Source: JAYWGN01 sp043778255 (GTDB lineage Bacteria > Bacteroidota > Bacteroidia > Chitinophagales > Chitinophagaceae). From it: a stretch of 47,241 bases of DNA. Made by a program: the position numbers and the translations under genes. Where the stretch lies: contig JAYWGN010000009.1 of assembly GCA_043778255.1 (NCBI GenBank), forward strand, positions 1 to 47,241, in the 5' to 3' direction. The number at the start of each line of letters is the position of its first letter. Positions within the stretch are counted from its first letter, which is position 1. The notes below the pieces were generated by a model. The model saw nothing but the letters and a program-made list of their open reading frames with translations. It had not been told where the DNA came from and made no database searches. This document shows, in pieces, positions 8,825 to 16,501 of the stretch.

Positions 8825-9073
8825 TTATTTAAAACTATAATTAAAGCTGAATTGGTATATAGGTAAACCATACTCAATTTCTGGGGCTTTTGAGTATTTA
8901 TAATAAATGGCTTTAAGGTTTACCAAATTATTAATATCTACACCAAAGCCAATACTATAGCCAGTATAAAGCCCATTGGTAGTAACTGAGGGTAAAAATT
9001 CTTGTATTTGTTTGCTATTGCTATACATAATATGGTAGCGGCTTGCCAGCCAAAATATGCCCACAACTATCAT
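8825..9073 (-). CDS. Short beta-strand-rich protein, possibly the C-terminal remnant of an outer-membrane barrel
   Basis: These 82 residues start at an ATG that overlaps the stop of the upstream thioredoxin-like gene (ATGA). The sequence lacks a signal peptide. It reads as three or four alternating amphipathic strands, for example GLYTGYSIGFGVDINNLVNL and YQFSFNYSFK, and ends in aromatic residues as outer-membrane barrels do. A full barrel would need several hundred more residues, which are absent upstream. It is therefore either a degraded 3' fragment or a small protein of unknown role. I do not recognise a family. Confidence 0.5.
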   Translation of the reverse strand: MIVVGIFWLASRYHIMYSNSKQIQEFLPSVTTNGLYTGYSIGFGVDINNLVNLKAIYYKYSKAPEIEYGLPIYQFSFNYSFK

Positions 9074-10143
9074 TTTTTTATTAATATTGCTATATCCTTA
9101 AAATGTGATTCTAAAAATCCTTCAAAGTATTTTATAATGTTACCATCTGTGTCTATTAAAACCATAAATGGATAAATATTATTTAAATTGTGTTCTTTCG
9201 TTATTAAGTTTGTTTTGTCATTACAAATTATCGGATAATTTATATTGTATCTTTTAGCAAATTTTTCCATTGTAGAGGATTCAGTAGCTATTGGGCTTAT
9301 GCCTATTACATATATTATAGAGTCGGAGTGTAACTTAATTAAGTTTGGAAAGGACTTTATACAAGGATAACATTTTTGATAAAAAAAATCAATCAAAATG
9401 TATTTTTTAGTGCCAAAATCTTTAGTTTTTATTCCTAATTCATTTAAAAAATTAATTTTTTTATGTGTACTTAATACTTTTTTGTCATACAATTTTGGGT
9501 TTAATTTTTTGAAACCCTTTTTAAAATTTTTAAACGAATATAATAAATCATTACAAATACTTGTATCAGAGGCAAAATTTACAATTTGAAACTCATCATA
9601 CTGTAAACCATATTCTGAGTAAGTCCATTCTTTTTTATTAATTAATAAATAATCGTATTTGCGAAATTCAAACTTTAGACCAATTGTAGATAGTATATAA
9701 CTACTATCAGTTACTTTAAAGAAATATTTTTTGCTTAAAAAATCATCTTTTAAATCTTTTGAATAAAACTTAAATAAATAATCTTTTATTGGACTTTTAT
9801 ATATAAAATCTTTATAAATCGGATGTGAATAATCATCAAAAGTACTATCTCTATGATTTCTTGCTATTGTCTTTTTGCCAACATTTAGTATTTCGTTTTT
9901 ACCCACACTTTTTTGTAAACATTTAAAACTTTTATTTTCAAAACAAAAAAAATATTGTGCACTATATTTTGAAGTATCTTCCCCTATAGCCGATTTAGAA
10001 ATTAAATTAATACTAAAATTTCCATTTCTAATACTTTCTGAATTTTTAATAATTTTACTAATAACAAACTCTTTACTTTCTACTTGAGAAAGCAAGGAAT
10101 TTGAAAATATTACTAGTAATATGGAAGCTATTGATGACTTCAT
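9070..10143 (-). CDS. Exported thioredoxin-fold protein (TlpA/AhpC-TSA-like)
   Basis: This 357-residue protein has an N-terminal signal peptide (MKSSIASILLVIFSNSLLSQ). A poorly characterised N-terminal domain of about 200 residues follows, and a C-terminal thioredoxin fold comes last. YILIDFFYQKCYPCIKSFP contains the redox pair C258-Y-P-C261. It is followed by IYVIGISP and a late YPFMVLIDTDGNI strand carrying the cis-Pro region, which is the TlpA/ResA layout. Such periplasmic proteins of Bacteroidota usually reduce or shuffle disulfides. The substrate is unknown. It is transcribed away from rfbA and overlaps the next minus-strand ORF by 4 bp. Confidence 0.8.
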   Translation of the reverse strand: MKSSIASILLVIFSNSLLSQVESKEFVISKIIKNSESIRNGNFSINLISKSAIGEDTSKYSAQYFFCFENKSFKCLQKSVGKNEILNVGKKTIARNHRDSTFDDYSHPIYKDFIYKSPIKDYLFKFYSKDLKDDFLSKKYFFKVTDSSYILSTIGLKFEFRKYDYLLINKKEWTYSEYGLQYDEFQIVNFASDTSICNDLLYSFKNFKKGFKKLNPKLYDKKVLSTHKKINFLNELGIKTKDFGTKKYILIDFFYQKCYPCIKSFPNLIKLHSDSIIYVIGISPIATESSTMEKFAKRYNINYPIICNDKTNLITKEHNLNNIYPFMVLIDTDGNIIKYFEGFLESHFKDIAILIKK

Positions 10144-10470
10144 TTTAACGTTTTTAGCTTAGTTTCATTTGAACAGCTTTATAATATCATTTTTCATAAC
10201 ATACTATAATTTTAGTTTCTAAGGGTATAAAACTAACCTATTATAAAAACTATTAACATCAAATTCTGTACCATTTAATATTTTTAGTACACAACATTTG
10301 AACATATTAAAAAATTAACAATATGATAATGCAGGTATTTTTTTTAATATACTTCGAGTATAATTTTTTAAAAAATGTTTATAATAATTCAATTATTTTT
10401 ACACCATTGTAAAATGCAATTGTAGCATAAGCATCCGCCTTGGCGGATAAAAAATTAAAATAAAAATAAA
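10144..10470. other. Divergent intergenic region with a GC-rich palindrome in the rfbA leader
   Basis: This 327-bp, very AT-rich gap lies between the divergent thioredoxin-like gene and rfbA. No ORF and no full TTTG/TAnnTTTG promoter pair is evident. The only GC-rich element is ATCCGCC-TT-GGCGGAT (10433-10448), a 7-bp-stem palindrome ending 22 nt before the rfbA ATG. The same TCCGCC/GGCGGA core forms the hairpin after tRNA-Leu (19666-19684), so it is a small dispersed palindrome that could influence rfbA translation. Confidence 0.55.
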
Positions 10471-11337
10471 ATGAAAGGAATAATACTTGCAGGTGGTAGT
10501 GGTACAAGGCTACACCCAATTACTTATGCTATAAGCAAACAAATAATGCCCGTATATGATAAGCCAATGATATACTACCCACTTAGTATATTAATGATGG
10601 CCGGCATTAACCAAATATTAATTATAAGTACTCCCCACGACCTTCCACATTTTAAACGATTATTTGGCACTGGCGAAACTATAGGAGTACAATTTAGCTA
10701 TGCGGAGCAAGCTGTACCAAACGGCTTAGCACAGGCATTTGTAATAGGCGAACAATTTATTGGTACCGATAGTGTAGCACTTGTATTGGGCGACAATATA
10801 TTTTATGGGTCGGGGCTGGGCCGTATATTGCAAAGCAATACTAACCCTGTTGGTGGTATTATATATGCCTACCATGTAAGCGACCCCGAAAGGTATGGTG
10901 TAGTAGCTTTTGATGCAGCTATGAATGCCATTAGCATTGAAGAAAAGCCAACCTCACCCAAAAGTAATTATGCTGTGCCAGGCTTATACTTTTACGATAA
11001 TAGTGTAGTGCAAATAGCTAAAGATTTGCAACCAAGTGAACGAGGCGAGTATGAAATAACCGATGTAAATAAAGTGTATTTGCAACAAGGCAAATTAAAA
11101 GTAAGTGTGCTTGACCGAGGTACAGCTTGGCTCGATACGGGTACATTTGACTCACTTATGCAAGCCTCACTATTTGTACAAGTAATAGAACAAAGGCAAG
11201 GTATTAAAATAGCTTGTATTGAGGAAATAGCCTACCGCAAAGGGTTTATAACTAAAGACCAATTAATTGCTTTAGCTCAACCGTTGCTCAAAAGTGGCTA
11301 TGGGCAGTATTTGTTGGAGTTAGTGAAGGAGGAATAA
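10471..11337 (+). CDS. rfbA: Glucose-1-phosphate thymidylyltransferase
   Basis: RfbA (RmlA) makes dTDP-glucose from dTTP and glucose-1-phosphate, the first step to dTDP-L-rhamnose and related sugars. The 288-residue length is typical. The nucleotide-binding signature GGSGTRLHP is at the N-terminus, followed by ISKQIMPVYDKPMIYYPLS. Further landmarks are LGDNIFYG (metal and sugar-phosphate site), SIEEKP and RGTAWLDTGTFDSL. rfbB, rfbC and rfbD do not follow. A 306-bp repeat-rich gap separates it from galE, so the rest of the dTDP-sugar pathway must be elsewhere. Confidence 0.95.
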   Translation: MKGIILAGGSGTRLHPITYAISKQIMPVYDKPMIYYPLSILMMAGINQILIISTPHDLPHFKRLFGTGETIGVQFSYAEQAVPNGLAQAFVIGEQFIGTDSVALVLGDNIFYGSGLGRILQSNTNPVGGIIYAYHVSDPERYGVVAFDAAMNAISIEEKPTSPKSNYAVPGLYFYDNSVVQIAKDLQPSERGEYEITDVNKVYLQQGKLKVSVLDRGTAWLDTGTFDSLMQASLFVQVIEQRQGIKIACIEEIAYRKGFITKDQLIALAQPLLKSGYGQYLLELVKEE

Positions 11338-11359
11338 TGTGCTAAGAAGATAATGTGCT

Positions 11360-11488
11360 AATAAGATAATGAGCTAGTGTGCTAATTAAGGAATGAAGAA
11401 ATTAAAGAATGAATATGACAAAAGAAAATATGCAAATAAGATAATGTGCTTGTGTGCTAATTAAGGAATGAAGAAATTAAAGAATGAA
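11360..11488. repeat. 54-bp direct repeat, two copies
   Basis: Copy 1 (11360-11413) and copy 2 (11435-11488) match over 54 bp with two substitutions. Both contain GTGTGCTAATTAAGGAATGA followed by AGAAATTAAAGAATGAA. A partial, shorter version (AAGATAATGTGCTAAT) precedes copy 1 at about 11346-11361. The composition suggests expansion by slippage or unequal exchange and not a mobile element. Confidence 0.85.
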
Positions 11489-11507
11489 GATGCTAATTGG
11501 GCAATAT

Positions 11508-11588
11508 AACCTTTGCGAAACTTCTTGTACCGTTAGTACGGTATGCGAAAACCTTTGCGAAACTTATTGTACCGTTAGTACGGTATAC
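11508..11588. repeat. 42-bp-period tandem repeat containing the TACCGT/ACGGTA palindrome
   Basis: Each unit is CCTTTGCGAAACTT, one variable base, TTGTACCGTTAGTACGGTAT. The copies start at 11510 and 11552. The palindrome and the TTTGCGAAACTT core also occur in the nuoL-nuoM gap (4658-4773). The shared modules in two unrelated gaps define a dispersed repeat family. Confidence 0.8.
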
Positions 11589-11643
11589 AATAAATTAATT
11601 ATTAAGACCAACTTTTTAGCGAAGCGAAAAAAAAACTACAATA

Positions 11644-12675
11644 ATGGATAACAACAATTCAAAAATATTAGTAACGGGTGGTATTGGCTACATTGGTTCG
11701 CATACAATTGTTGACCTTATACAAAATGGATTTGATGTAATAAGTGCCGATAACCTAAGCCGTAGCGACAAAAGCATTTTGCAAGGCATAGAAAAAATTA
11801 CCAACAAAACCATAAAAAACTATAAAGTAGATTTGTGTAAATATGACGATGCCAATACCATATTTATAGAAAACCCCGATATAATAGGTGTTATACATTT
11901 TGCTGCTTACAAAGCAGTAGGCGAAAGTGTAAAAAACCCCTTATTGTACTACGAAAACAATATTGATAGCCTCTTAAATATACTGCATTGTGTGCAAGAA
12001 TTTGGTATACCTAACTTTGTATTTAGCAGCAGTTGCACTGTATATGGCAACCCTACTACACTGCCTGTAACCGAACAATCGGCCATACAACCTGCTACAT
12101 CGCCTTACGGATATACCAAGCAAGTAGGCGAACAAATGTGTGCCGATGTAGCTAAAACTAGTGTGGCACAAATGGTACTACTACGCTACTTTAACCCTGT
12201 GGGTGCACACCTTAGCAACCATATAGGCGAACTGCCTATTGGTGTACCCCAAAACCTTGTACCTGCCATTACCCAAACTGCTATTGGCAAACTGCCACAG
12301 CTTACCATTAATGGCAATACTTACAATACTGCCGACGGTACATGCATACGGGATTATATACATGTATGCGATATAGCACATGCCCATACCTTAGCTTTAC
12401 AATACTTAATAGCCGAAAAAAATAAGGAGGATGTTTCCATATTTAATTTGGGTAGTGGCACAGGTAGTACAGTGTTAGAAGTTATAAAAGCATTTGAAAC
12501 TGTAAGTAAACAAACACTTAACTATACAATTGGGCCAATTAGAGAAGGCGATGTAGCTGCTATATATGCCAATAGCCAAAAGGCACAAACCGAACTAGGT
12601 TGGCATTGCCAATATAACTTACATAGCATGATGCAAACAGCTTGGGCTTGGCAGCAAAAACTAGGGAATGTGTAG
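11644..12675 (+). CDS. galE: UDP-glucose 4-epimerase
   Basis: GalE interconverts UDP-glucose and UDP-galactose and feeds surface polysaccharide synthesis. The 343-residue protein is a short-chain dehydrogenase-type epimerase. The NAD-binding Rossmann motif is GGIGYIGSH (residues 12-20). HFAAYKAVGES follows at about 85-95, with SSSCTVYG holding the catalytic Ser region at about 128-135. Y155-x3-K159 is the catalytic pair. RDYIHVCDIAHAH and the C-terminal REGDVAAIYA are classic. It lies after the repeat gap downstream of rfbA and is followed by the WecA-like gene with its own promoter. Confidence 0.94.
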   Translation: MDNNNSKILVTGGIGYIGSHTIVDLIQNGFDVISADNLSRSDKSILQGIEKITNKTIKNYKVDLCKYDDANTIFIENPDIIGVIHFAAYKAVGESVKNPLLYYENNIDSLLNILHCVQEFGIPNFVFSSSCTVYGNPTTLPVTEQSAIQPATSPYGYTKQVGEQMCADVAKTSVAQMVLLRYFNPVGAHLSNHIGELPIGVPQNLVPAITQTAIGKLPQLTINGNTYNTADGTCIRDYIHVCDIAHAHTLALQYLIAEKNKEDVSIFNLGSGTGSTVLEVIKAFETVSKQTLNYTIGPIREGDVAAIYANSQKAQTELGWHCQYNLHSMMQTAWAWQQKLGNV

Positions 12676-12769
12676 TATATTTAGTACGAGGTTTAAACTG
12701 TGTAAATAGGTTTTTGCTATTATTTTATAAATATATTTTACAATTATATATAATTTGCAACGTTTACAC

Positions 12770-12800
12770 TTGCATACACTACTATTAAGTTGTAAATTTG
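12770..12800 (+). promoter_or_regulatory. Bacteroidota-type promoter for the wecA-like gene
   Basis: A -33 TTG (12770-12772) and a -7 TAAATTTG (12793-12800) are separated by 20 bp, matching the known TTTG/TAnnTTTG consensus for Bacteroidota housekeeping sigma factors. The predicted start of transcription lies about 20-25 nt before the ATG at 12828. This supports the ATG over an upstream in-frame TTG at 12798, which would fall inside the -7 element. Confidence 0.6.
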
Positions 12801-12827
12801 TACAATCAACTACTAACGTTATTCTGT

Positions 12828-13961
12828 ATGACATATATATTACTATCATTTGGCTTGGCTGCAGTAATTACTTACTTGGCTATACCAGTAATTATAAACA
12901 TTGCTATTGAAAAAAAATTGGTTGACATGCCCGATGCCCGTAAGGTGCATAGCAACCCAATACCGTCATTGGGTGGTATAGGTATATTTGCAGGGTTTAT
13001 AATGGCTATACTACTTTGTTGGCCCAATCACTTAGCCGAAATTTTTACTTTGCAGTACTTAACAGCTGCAAGTTTAATTATTTTTTTTCTGGGTATGAAG
13101 GATGATATTGTTATAATAAGTCCGCTCAAAAAATTTATTGGACAGCTAGTAGCATCATGGATTATAGTGTACAAATGCAATTTGGAAATTACAAATTTTC
13201 ATGGCATATTTGGTGTGTATCAATTGCCACATTTGGTTACATTGGGTATTACTTACTTAGCTATTGTGCTTATTATTAATGCATTTAACCTTATAGATGG
13301 GGTAGATGGGCTAAGTGCAACTTTAGCATTTATTAGTGCTGTTGGTTTTGCAGTTTATTTTTATGGGTTTGGTCAGGCTAACTTTGGCTTTGCTGTTATT
13401 GCTGCTGCCTTAGCAGGTGCTATTGCATCGTTTTTAATATTTAACCACCACCCTGCCAAAATATTTATGGGCGATACCGGTAGTTTGTTAGTGGGTTTAG
13501 TTAATGCAGTATTGCTTATTAAGTTTATAAGTATTGCCACGTTTGAAAGTGTAATTGCCAATAGTGTGGTACTAAATACTTCGCCAGTTGTTGGGTTATC
13601 TTTTTTATTTATTCCATTATTTGATACAGCAAGGGTGTTTACTTTACGTATACTAAAAGGCAATTCGCCCTTTAGCCCCGACCGTAGCCATATACACCAT
13701 ATACTGTTGGACAAAGGCCTAAGCCACAATAAAGTTACGCTTTACATAGCATTAAGTAGCTTGTTTGTAATATTATTAGCTTATGTATTTTGTACTATTG
13801 TAACCTACACTGCTGCTATTGTGTTACTAATTGTCGCTACTACTTTGTTATTTATAATTGCCTATTATTTTCCTAAAAAGAAAAATATTAGTATCTCCAA
13901 AAATAAAAATGGGGAAACAAATTCACGTATTGTAAATATTGCCCGTGATGCAATAATGTAG
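12828..13961 (+). CDS. Undecaprenyl-phosphate sugar-1-phosphate transferase (WecA/TagO family)
   Basis: The enzyme moves a HexNAc-1-phosphate from its UDP form to undecaprenyl phosphate, starting lipid-linked glycan assembly at the inner membrane. About 10-11 hydrophobic helices are seen in 377 residues. Family motifs are present: GMKDD, the NLIDGVDGLSA Mg-binding loop, FMGDTGSLLVG, and DRSHIHHILLDKG, whose His-rich loop is diagnostic of WecA over MraY. A C-terminal polar tail holds several KKKN-type residues. I chose ATG 12828 because TTG 12798 overlaps the promoter. It probably initiates the glycan that galE and rfbA products feed. Confidence 0.9.
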   Translation: MTYILLSFGLAAVITYLAIPVIINIAIEKKLVDMPDARKVHSNPIPSLGGIGIFAGFIMAILLCWPNHLAEIFTLQYLTAASLIIFFLGMKDDIVIISPLKKFIGQLVASWIIVYKCNLEITNFHGIFGVYQLPHLVTLGITYLAIVLIINAFNLIDGVDGLSATLAFISAVGFAVYFYGFGQANFGFAVIAAALAGAIASFLIFNHHPAKIFMGDTGSLLVGLVNAVLLIKFISIATFESVIANSVVLNTSPVVGLSFLFIPLFDTARVFTLRILKGNSPFSPDRSHIHHILLDKGLSHNKVTLYIALSSLFVILLAYVFCTIVTYTAAIVLLIVATTLLFIIAYYFPKKKNISISKNKNGETNSRIVNIARDAIM

Positions 13962-14068
13962 TTTTTTTTAATCACAATTATCCAACCATTTTTTTATTAC
14001 TTTTGTAAAAAACAAATCTAACTTTTTGTAGGTTTGTGTATAATATTGTATACAAAAATAATAGTAAT

Positions 14069-14632
14069 ATGAACGATACTTTAGCAGCTATAATTACAAA
14101 TGCAACCGATATAATGAAAAAAGCTATTAGCCACTTAGAGGCTGAATTGCTTAAAGTAAGAGCTGGCAAAGCTAACCCCAACATAGTAGATGGTATAGTA
14201 GTGGATTACTACGGCAACCCTACACAAATAAGCCAAGTAGCCAATGTAATAGCAGCCGATGCCCGTACACTAACCATACAACCTTGGGAAAGAAATATGT
14301 TGCAACCCATAGAAAGAGCCATTATAAATGCCAACCTTGGTATTAACCCTCAAAATGATGGTATAATGGTACGCTTATTTATGCCGCCACTAACCGAAGA
14401 ACGACGAAAAGAGTTGGTAAAAAAAGCAAATAACGAAGGCGAACAAGCAAAAATAAGTATTAGAAACATTAGACGTGATGCCATAGAACAAGTAAAAAAA
14501 CAACAAAAAGATGGCACTAGTGAAGATGATTGTAAAGATGCTGAAACCACCCTACAAAACCTTACCGATAAGCATATAACACAGGTAGAAAAATGCCTTG
14601 AAGCTAAAGAGAAAGAAATAATGACAGTATAA
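14069..14632 (+). CDS. frr: Ribosome recycling factor
   Basis: RRF splits post-termination ribosomes together with EF-G. Starting at ATG 14069 gives 187 residues, the family norm; an upstream in-frame GTG at 14036 would add 11 unlikely residues. Diagnostic stretches are LLKVRAGKANPNIVDGIVVDYYG and the segment VANVIAADARTLTIQPWE. The hinge and helix-bundle part runs through KISIRNIRRDAIEQVKK. A -7-like TAGGTTTG sits at 14029-14036, 32 nt before the ATG, but its -33 partner is spaced too widely (23 bp), so the promoter is tentative. Confidence 0.96.
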   Translation: MNDTLAAIITNATDIMKKAISHLEAELLKVRAGKANPNIVDGIVVDYYGNPTQISQVANVIAADARTLTIQPWERNMLQPIERAIINANLGINPQNDGIMVRLFMPPLTEERRKELVKKANNEGEQAKISIRNIRRDAIEQVKKQQKDGTSEDDCKDAETTLQNLTDKHITQVEKCLEAKEKEIMTV

Positions 14633-14647
14633 TCATAAACTATTTGC

Positions 14648-14660
14648 GCCCCAAAGGGGC
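14648..14660. repeat. Short GC hairpin after frr
   Basis: GCCCC-AAA-GGGGC lies 15 nt after the frr stop. It has no T tract on either strand, so it would be a poor intrinsic terminator. The following sequence (ATTTCGGTGGGGTGAAATAC) also contains a small inverted repeat, ATTTC/GAAAT. The segment looks like a dispersed intergenic palindrome and not a gene. Confidence 0.5.
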
Positions 14661-14757
14661 TAAATATTTAATTTCGGTGGGGTGAAATACCTCGTAATAC
14701 GTGTTTTTATTTTAGGTAAATGTTTTTAGTTTTGTTAAGTTGTATATCACAATTAAT

Positions 14758-15282
14758 ATGAAATCATATTTTAAACCATTGATGTTGTTTATACTACTAT
14801 TTCAAATTATTATTTGTAATGCTCAAGTTAAAAAATCGATAAATATTGATACTAAGAGTGAAGCGTTAAAATTTTCATTACAAGTAATAAAAACATTATT
14901 TGAAAATAATTGTAGCAGATATTTAAAAAACTTTAATGACACTATTTATAATTTTTCTGATAATAAAGTAATTAAAGTTGTAACATATAAAGATGTTATT
15001 TGTACATCGTACTCCCGAGCCATAAGAGATAAGCGTTTTACTTATAATAATTATTTGCTAAACTTTAAAACTCAAGTATTTACCCAAAAGGAAATTATTT
15101 TAAAACATCCTGAAATTAAAATGGGCGGTGGTTTTTTACCATTGGAATCTGACTTTATTTTTGTAGGTAACCTTGCAAGGTTAAAATCAACTGACTCTTT
15201 TAATTTAATTTGGGATGATATGTTCGGGTTTGTAGTGCGGAAGATAAAAGGTTCATGGAAAATTATTTCAATAGGAGGTTGA
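14758..15282 (+). CDS. Secreted hypothetical protein
   Basis: The first ATG (14758) opens a signal peptide (MKSYFKPLMLFILLFQIIICNAQ), so the upstream in-frame TTG at 14740 is not needed. The mature ~150 residues contain no recognised motif. The C-terminal end (FGFVVRKIKGSWKIISIGG) resembles the last strands of SnoaL/NTF2-like folds only in general shape, and I do not assign a family. Cys residues are sparse. It stands alone between frr and the convergent pheS, with AT-rich gaps and no visible terminator. Confidence 0.75.
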   Translation: MKSYFKPLMLFILLFQIIICNAQVKKSINIDTKSEALKFSLQVIKTLFENNCSRYLKNFNDTIYNFSDNKVIKVVTYKDVICTSYSRAIRDKRFTYNNYLLNFKTQVFTQKEIILKHPEIKMGGGFLPLESDFIFVGNLARLKSTDSFNLIWDDMFGFVVRKIKGSWKIISIGG

Positions 15283-15416
15283 TTAAAAAAAATTTTTAGT
15301 TCTTAGAGGAATACTTTAAATTTTTAGTAACAAGTGTTAAATATTTTTTAGCCGTAGGCATATTAACAAAAATACAATTAACATTGTAAACTATTATTGA
15401 TACTACTATATAAAAA

Positions 15417-16442
15417 CTACACTGCCCCACTAAATTGGTTTAAAAACCGTACATCGTTTTCGCTGAATAGCCTTAAATCTTTTATTTGATATTTAAGCAT
15501 TGTAATACGTTCAACACCCATACCAAATGCAAAGCCTGTATATTTGTTGCTATCAATAGTACAATTATCGAGTAAGTTAGGGTGTACCATACCGCAGCCC
15601 AATATTTCAACCCAACCCGTATGTTTACATACATTGCAACCTTTGCCACTGCATATTAAGCAGCTTATATCCATTTCGGCACTTGGCTCAGTAAAGGGGA
15701 AATAACTTGGCCTAAACCTTACTTTTACATCGGTTCCAAACATCTCTTTTACAAAAAAATAAAGGGTTTGTTTTAGGTCGGCAAACGATACATTATCATC
15801 AATATATAAGCCCTCCACTTGGTGAAAAAAACAGTGAGCTCTGGCACTTATAGTTTCATTTCGGTACACCCTACCTGGGCATATAATTCTAATAGGTAAG
15901 TTCCCCTTTTCCATTTCACGTACTTGTACACTACTGGTATGTGTACGTAGCATCCAAGCTGGTGTTTGGTTTATATAAAAGGTATCTTGCATATCTCTTG
16001 CAGGATGGTTTTCGGGTAAGTTAAGTGCAGTAAAGTTGTGCCAATCATCTTCTATTTCTGGGCCTTCGGCTACACTAAAGCCTAAGCGGCTAAATATGCT
16101 TACTATCTGGTTTCGTACCAAACTTATGGGGTGTCTACTGCCCTGTGGCAAAGCATCGGCAGGTAAGCTTACATCAATTATAGTGGTATTGGTAATACTA
16201 GCATTTTGATCCTTTAAGGTTTCCCATTTTTCTTCTGCCAATATTTTTATCTCATTTAGCATTTGCCCCACTGCTTTTTTTTGATCATTGGGTACATCTT
16301 TCATAATACCCATAAGCTCTTTTATGCTGCCTTTGGTACCTAAGTATTGTATTCTAAATGTTTCGGCTACATCGGTATTAGTGGGTATATAATTTTGTAT
16401 AGCTGCTTTTACATCGGCAATTTTTTGTAATACTACTTCCAT
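15417..16442 (-). CDS. pheS: Phenylalanine--tRNA ligase alpha subunit
   Basis: The catalytic subunit (341 residues) of the alpha2-beta2 class II synthetase. The N-terminal coiled coil covers about 80 residues. Class II motif 2 is seen as GRVYRNETISARAHCFFHQVEG, and motif 3 as GFAFGMGVERITMLKY near the end. SRHPISLV and DTFYI are typical. CLICSGKGCNVCKHTGW gives four cysteines of the kind seen in bacterial PheS. pheT is not adjacent. The start at 16442 is preceded by TATATTTG only 4 nt upstream (16447-16454), which implies a very short leader. Confidence 0.97.
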   Translation of the reverse strand: MEVVLQKIADVKAAIQNYIPTNTDVAETFRIQYLGTKGSIKELMGIMKDVPNDQKKAVGQMLNEIKILAEEKWETLKDQNASITNTTIIDVSLPADALPQGSRHPISLVRNQIVSIFSRLGFSVAEGPEIEDDWHNFTALNLPENHPARDMQDTFYINQTPAWMLRTHTSSVQVREMEKGNLPIRIICPGRVYRNETISARAHCFFHQVEGLYIDDNVSFADLKQTLYFFVKEMFGTDVKVRFRPSYFPFTEPSAEMDISCLICSGKGCNVCKHTGWVEILGCGMVHPNLLDNCTIDSNKYTGFAFGMGVERITMLKYQIKDLRLFSENDVRFLNQFSGAV

Positions 16443-16446
16443 AGTG

Positions 16447-16454
16447 CAAATATA
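16447..16454 (-). promoter_or_regulatory. Candidate -7 element of pheS
   Basis: On the minus strand TATATTTG matches TAnnTTTG and ends 4 nt before the pheS ATG. A TTG lies 17 bp further upstream, slightly closer than the usual 19-20. Transcription would begin at or next to the start codon. Confidence 0.4.
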
Positions 16455-16488
16455 TAATAATTATCAATCGTCAATTGTAAATGATAAT

Positions 16489-16496
16489 TAACTTTG
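16489..16496 (+). promoter_or_regulatory. Candidate -7 element of the ureohydrolase-fold gene
   Basis: TAACTTTG matches TAnnTTTG and ends 5 nt before ATG 16502. No good -33 TTTG is seen at the expected distance. It overlaps the first codons of a possible upstream start (ATG 16481), which is one reason to prefer 16502. Confidence 0.4.
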
Positions 16497-16501
16497 TAAC
16501 C

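Larger units (their letters stand above)
11338..11643. other. Repeat-rich non-coding gap between rfbA and galE
   Basis: This 306-bp stretch has no supported ORF. It starts with several variants of AAGATAATGTGCTAAT, then carries a 54-bp direct repeat, then a 42-bp-period tandem repeat of a dispersed palindromic element, each listed separately. It ends in an A-rich stretch (GCGAAGCGAAAAAAAAAC) just before the galE ATG. No promoter of the Bacteroidota type is obvious. Confidence 0.7.
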
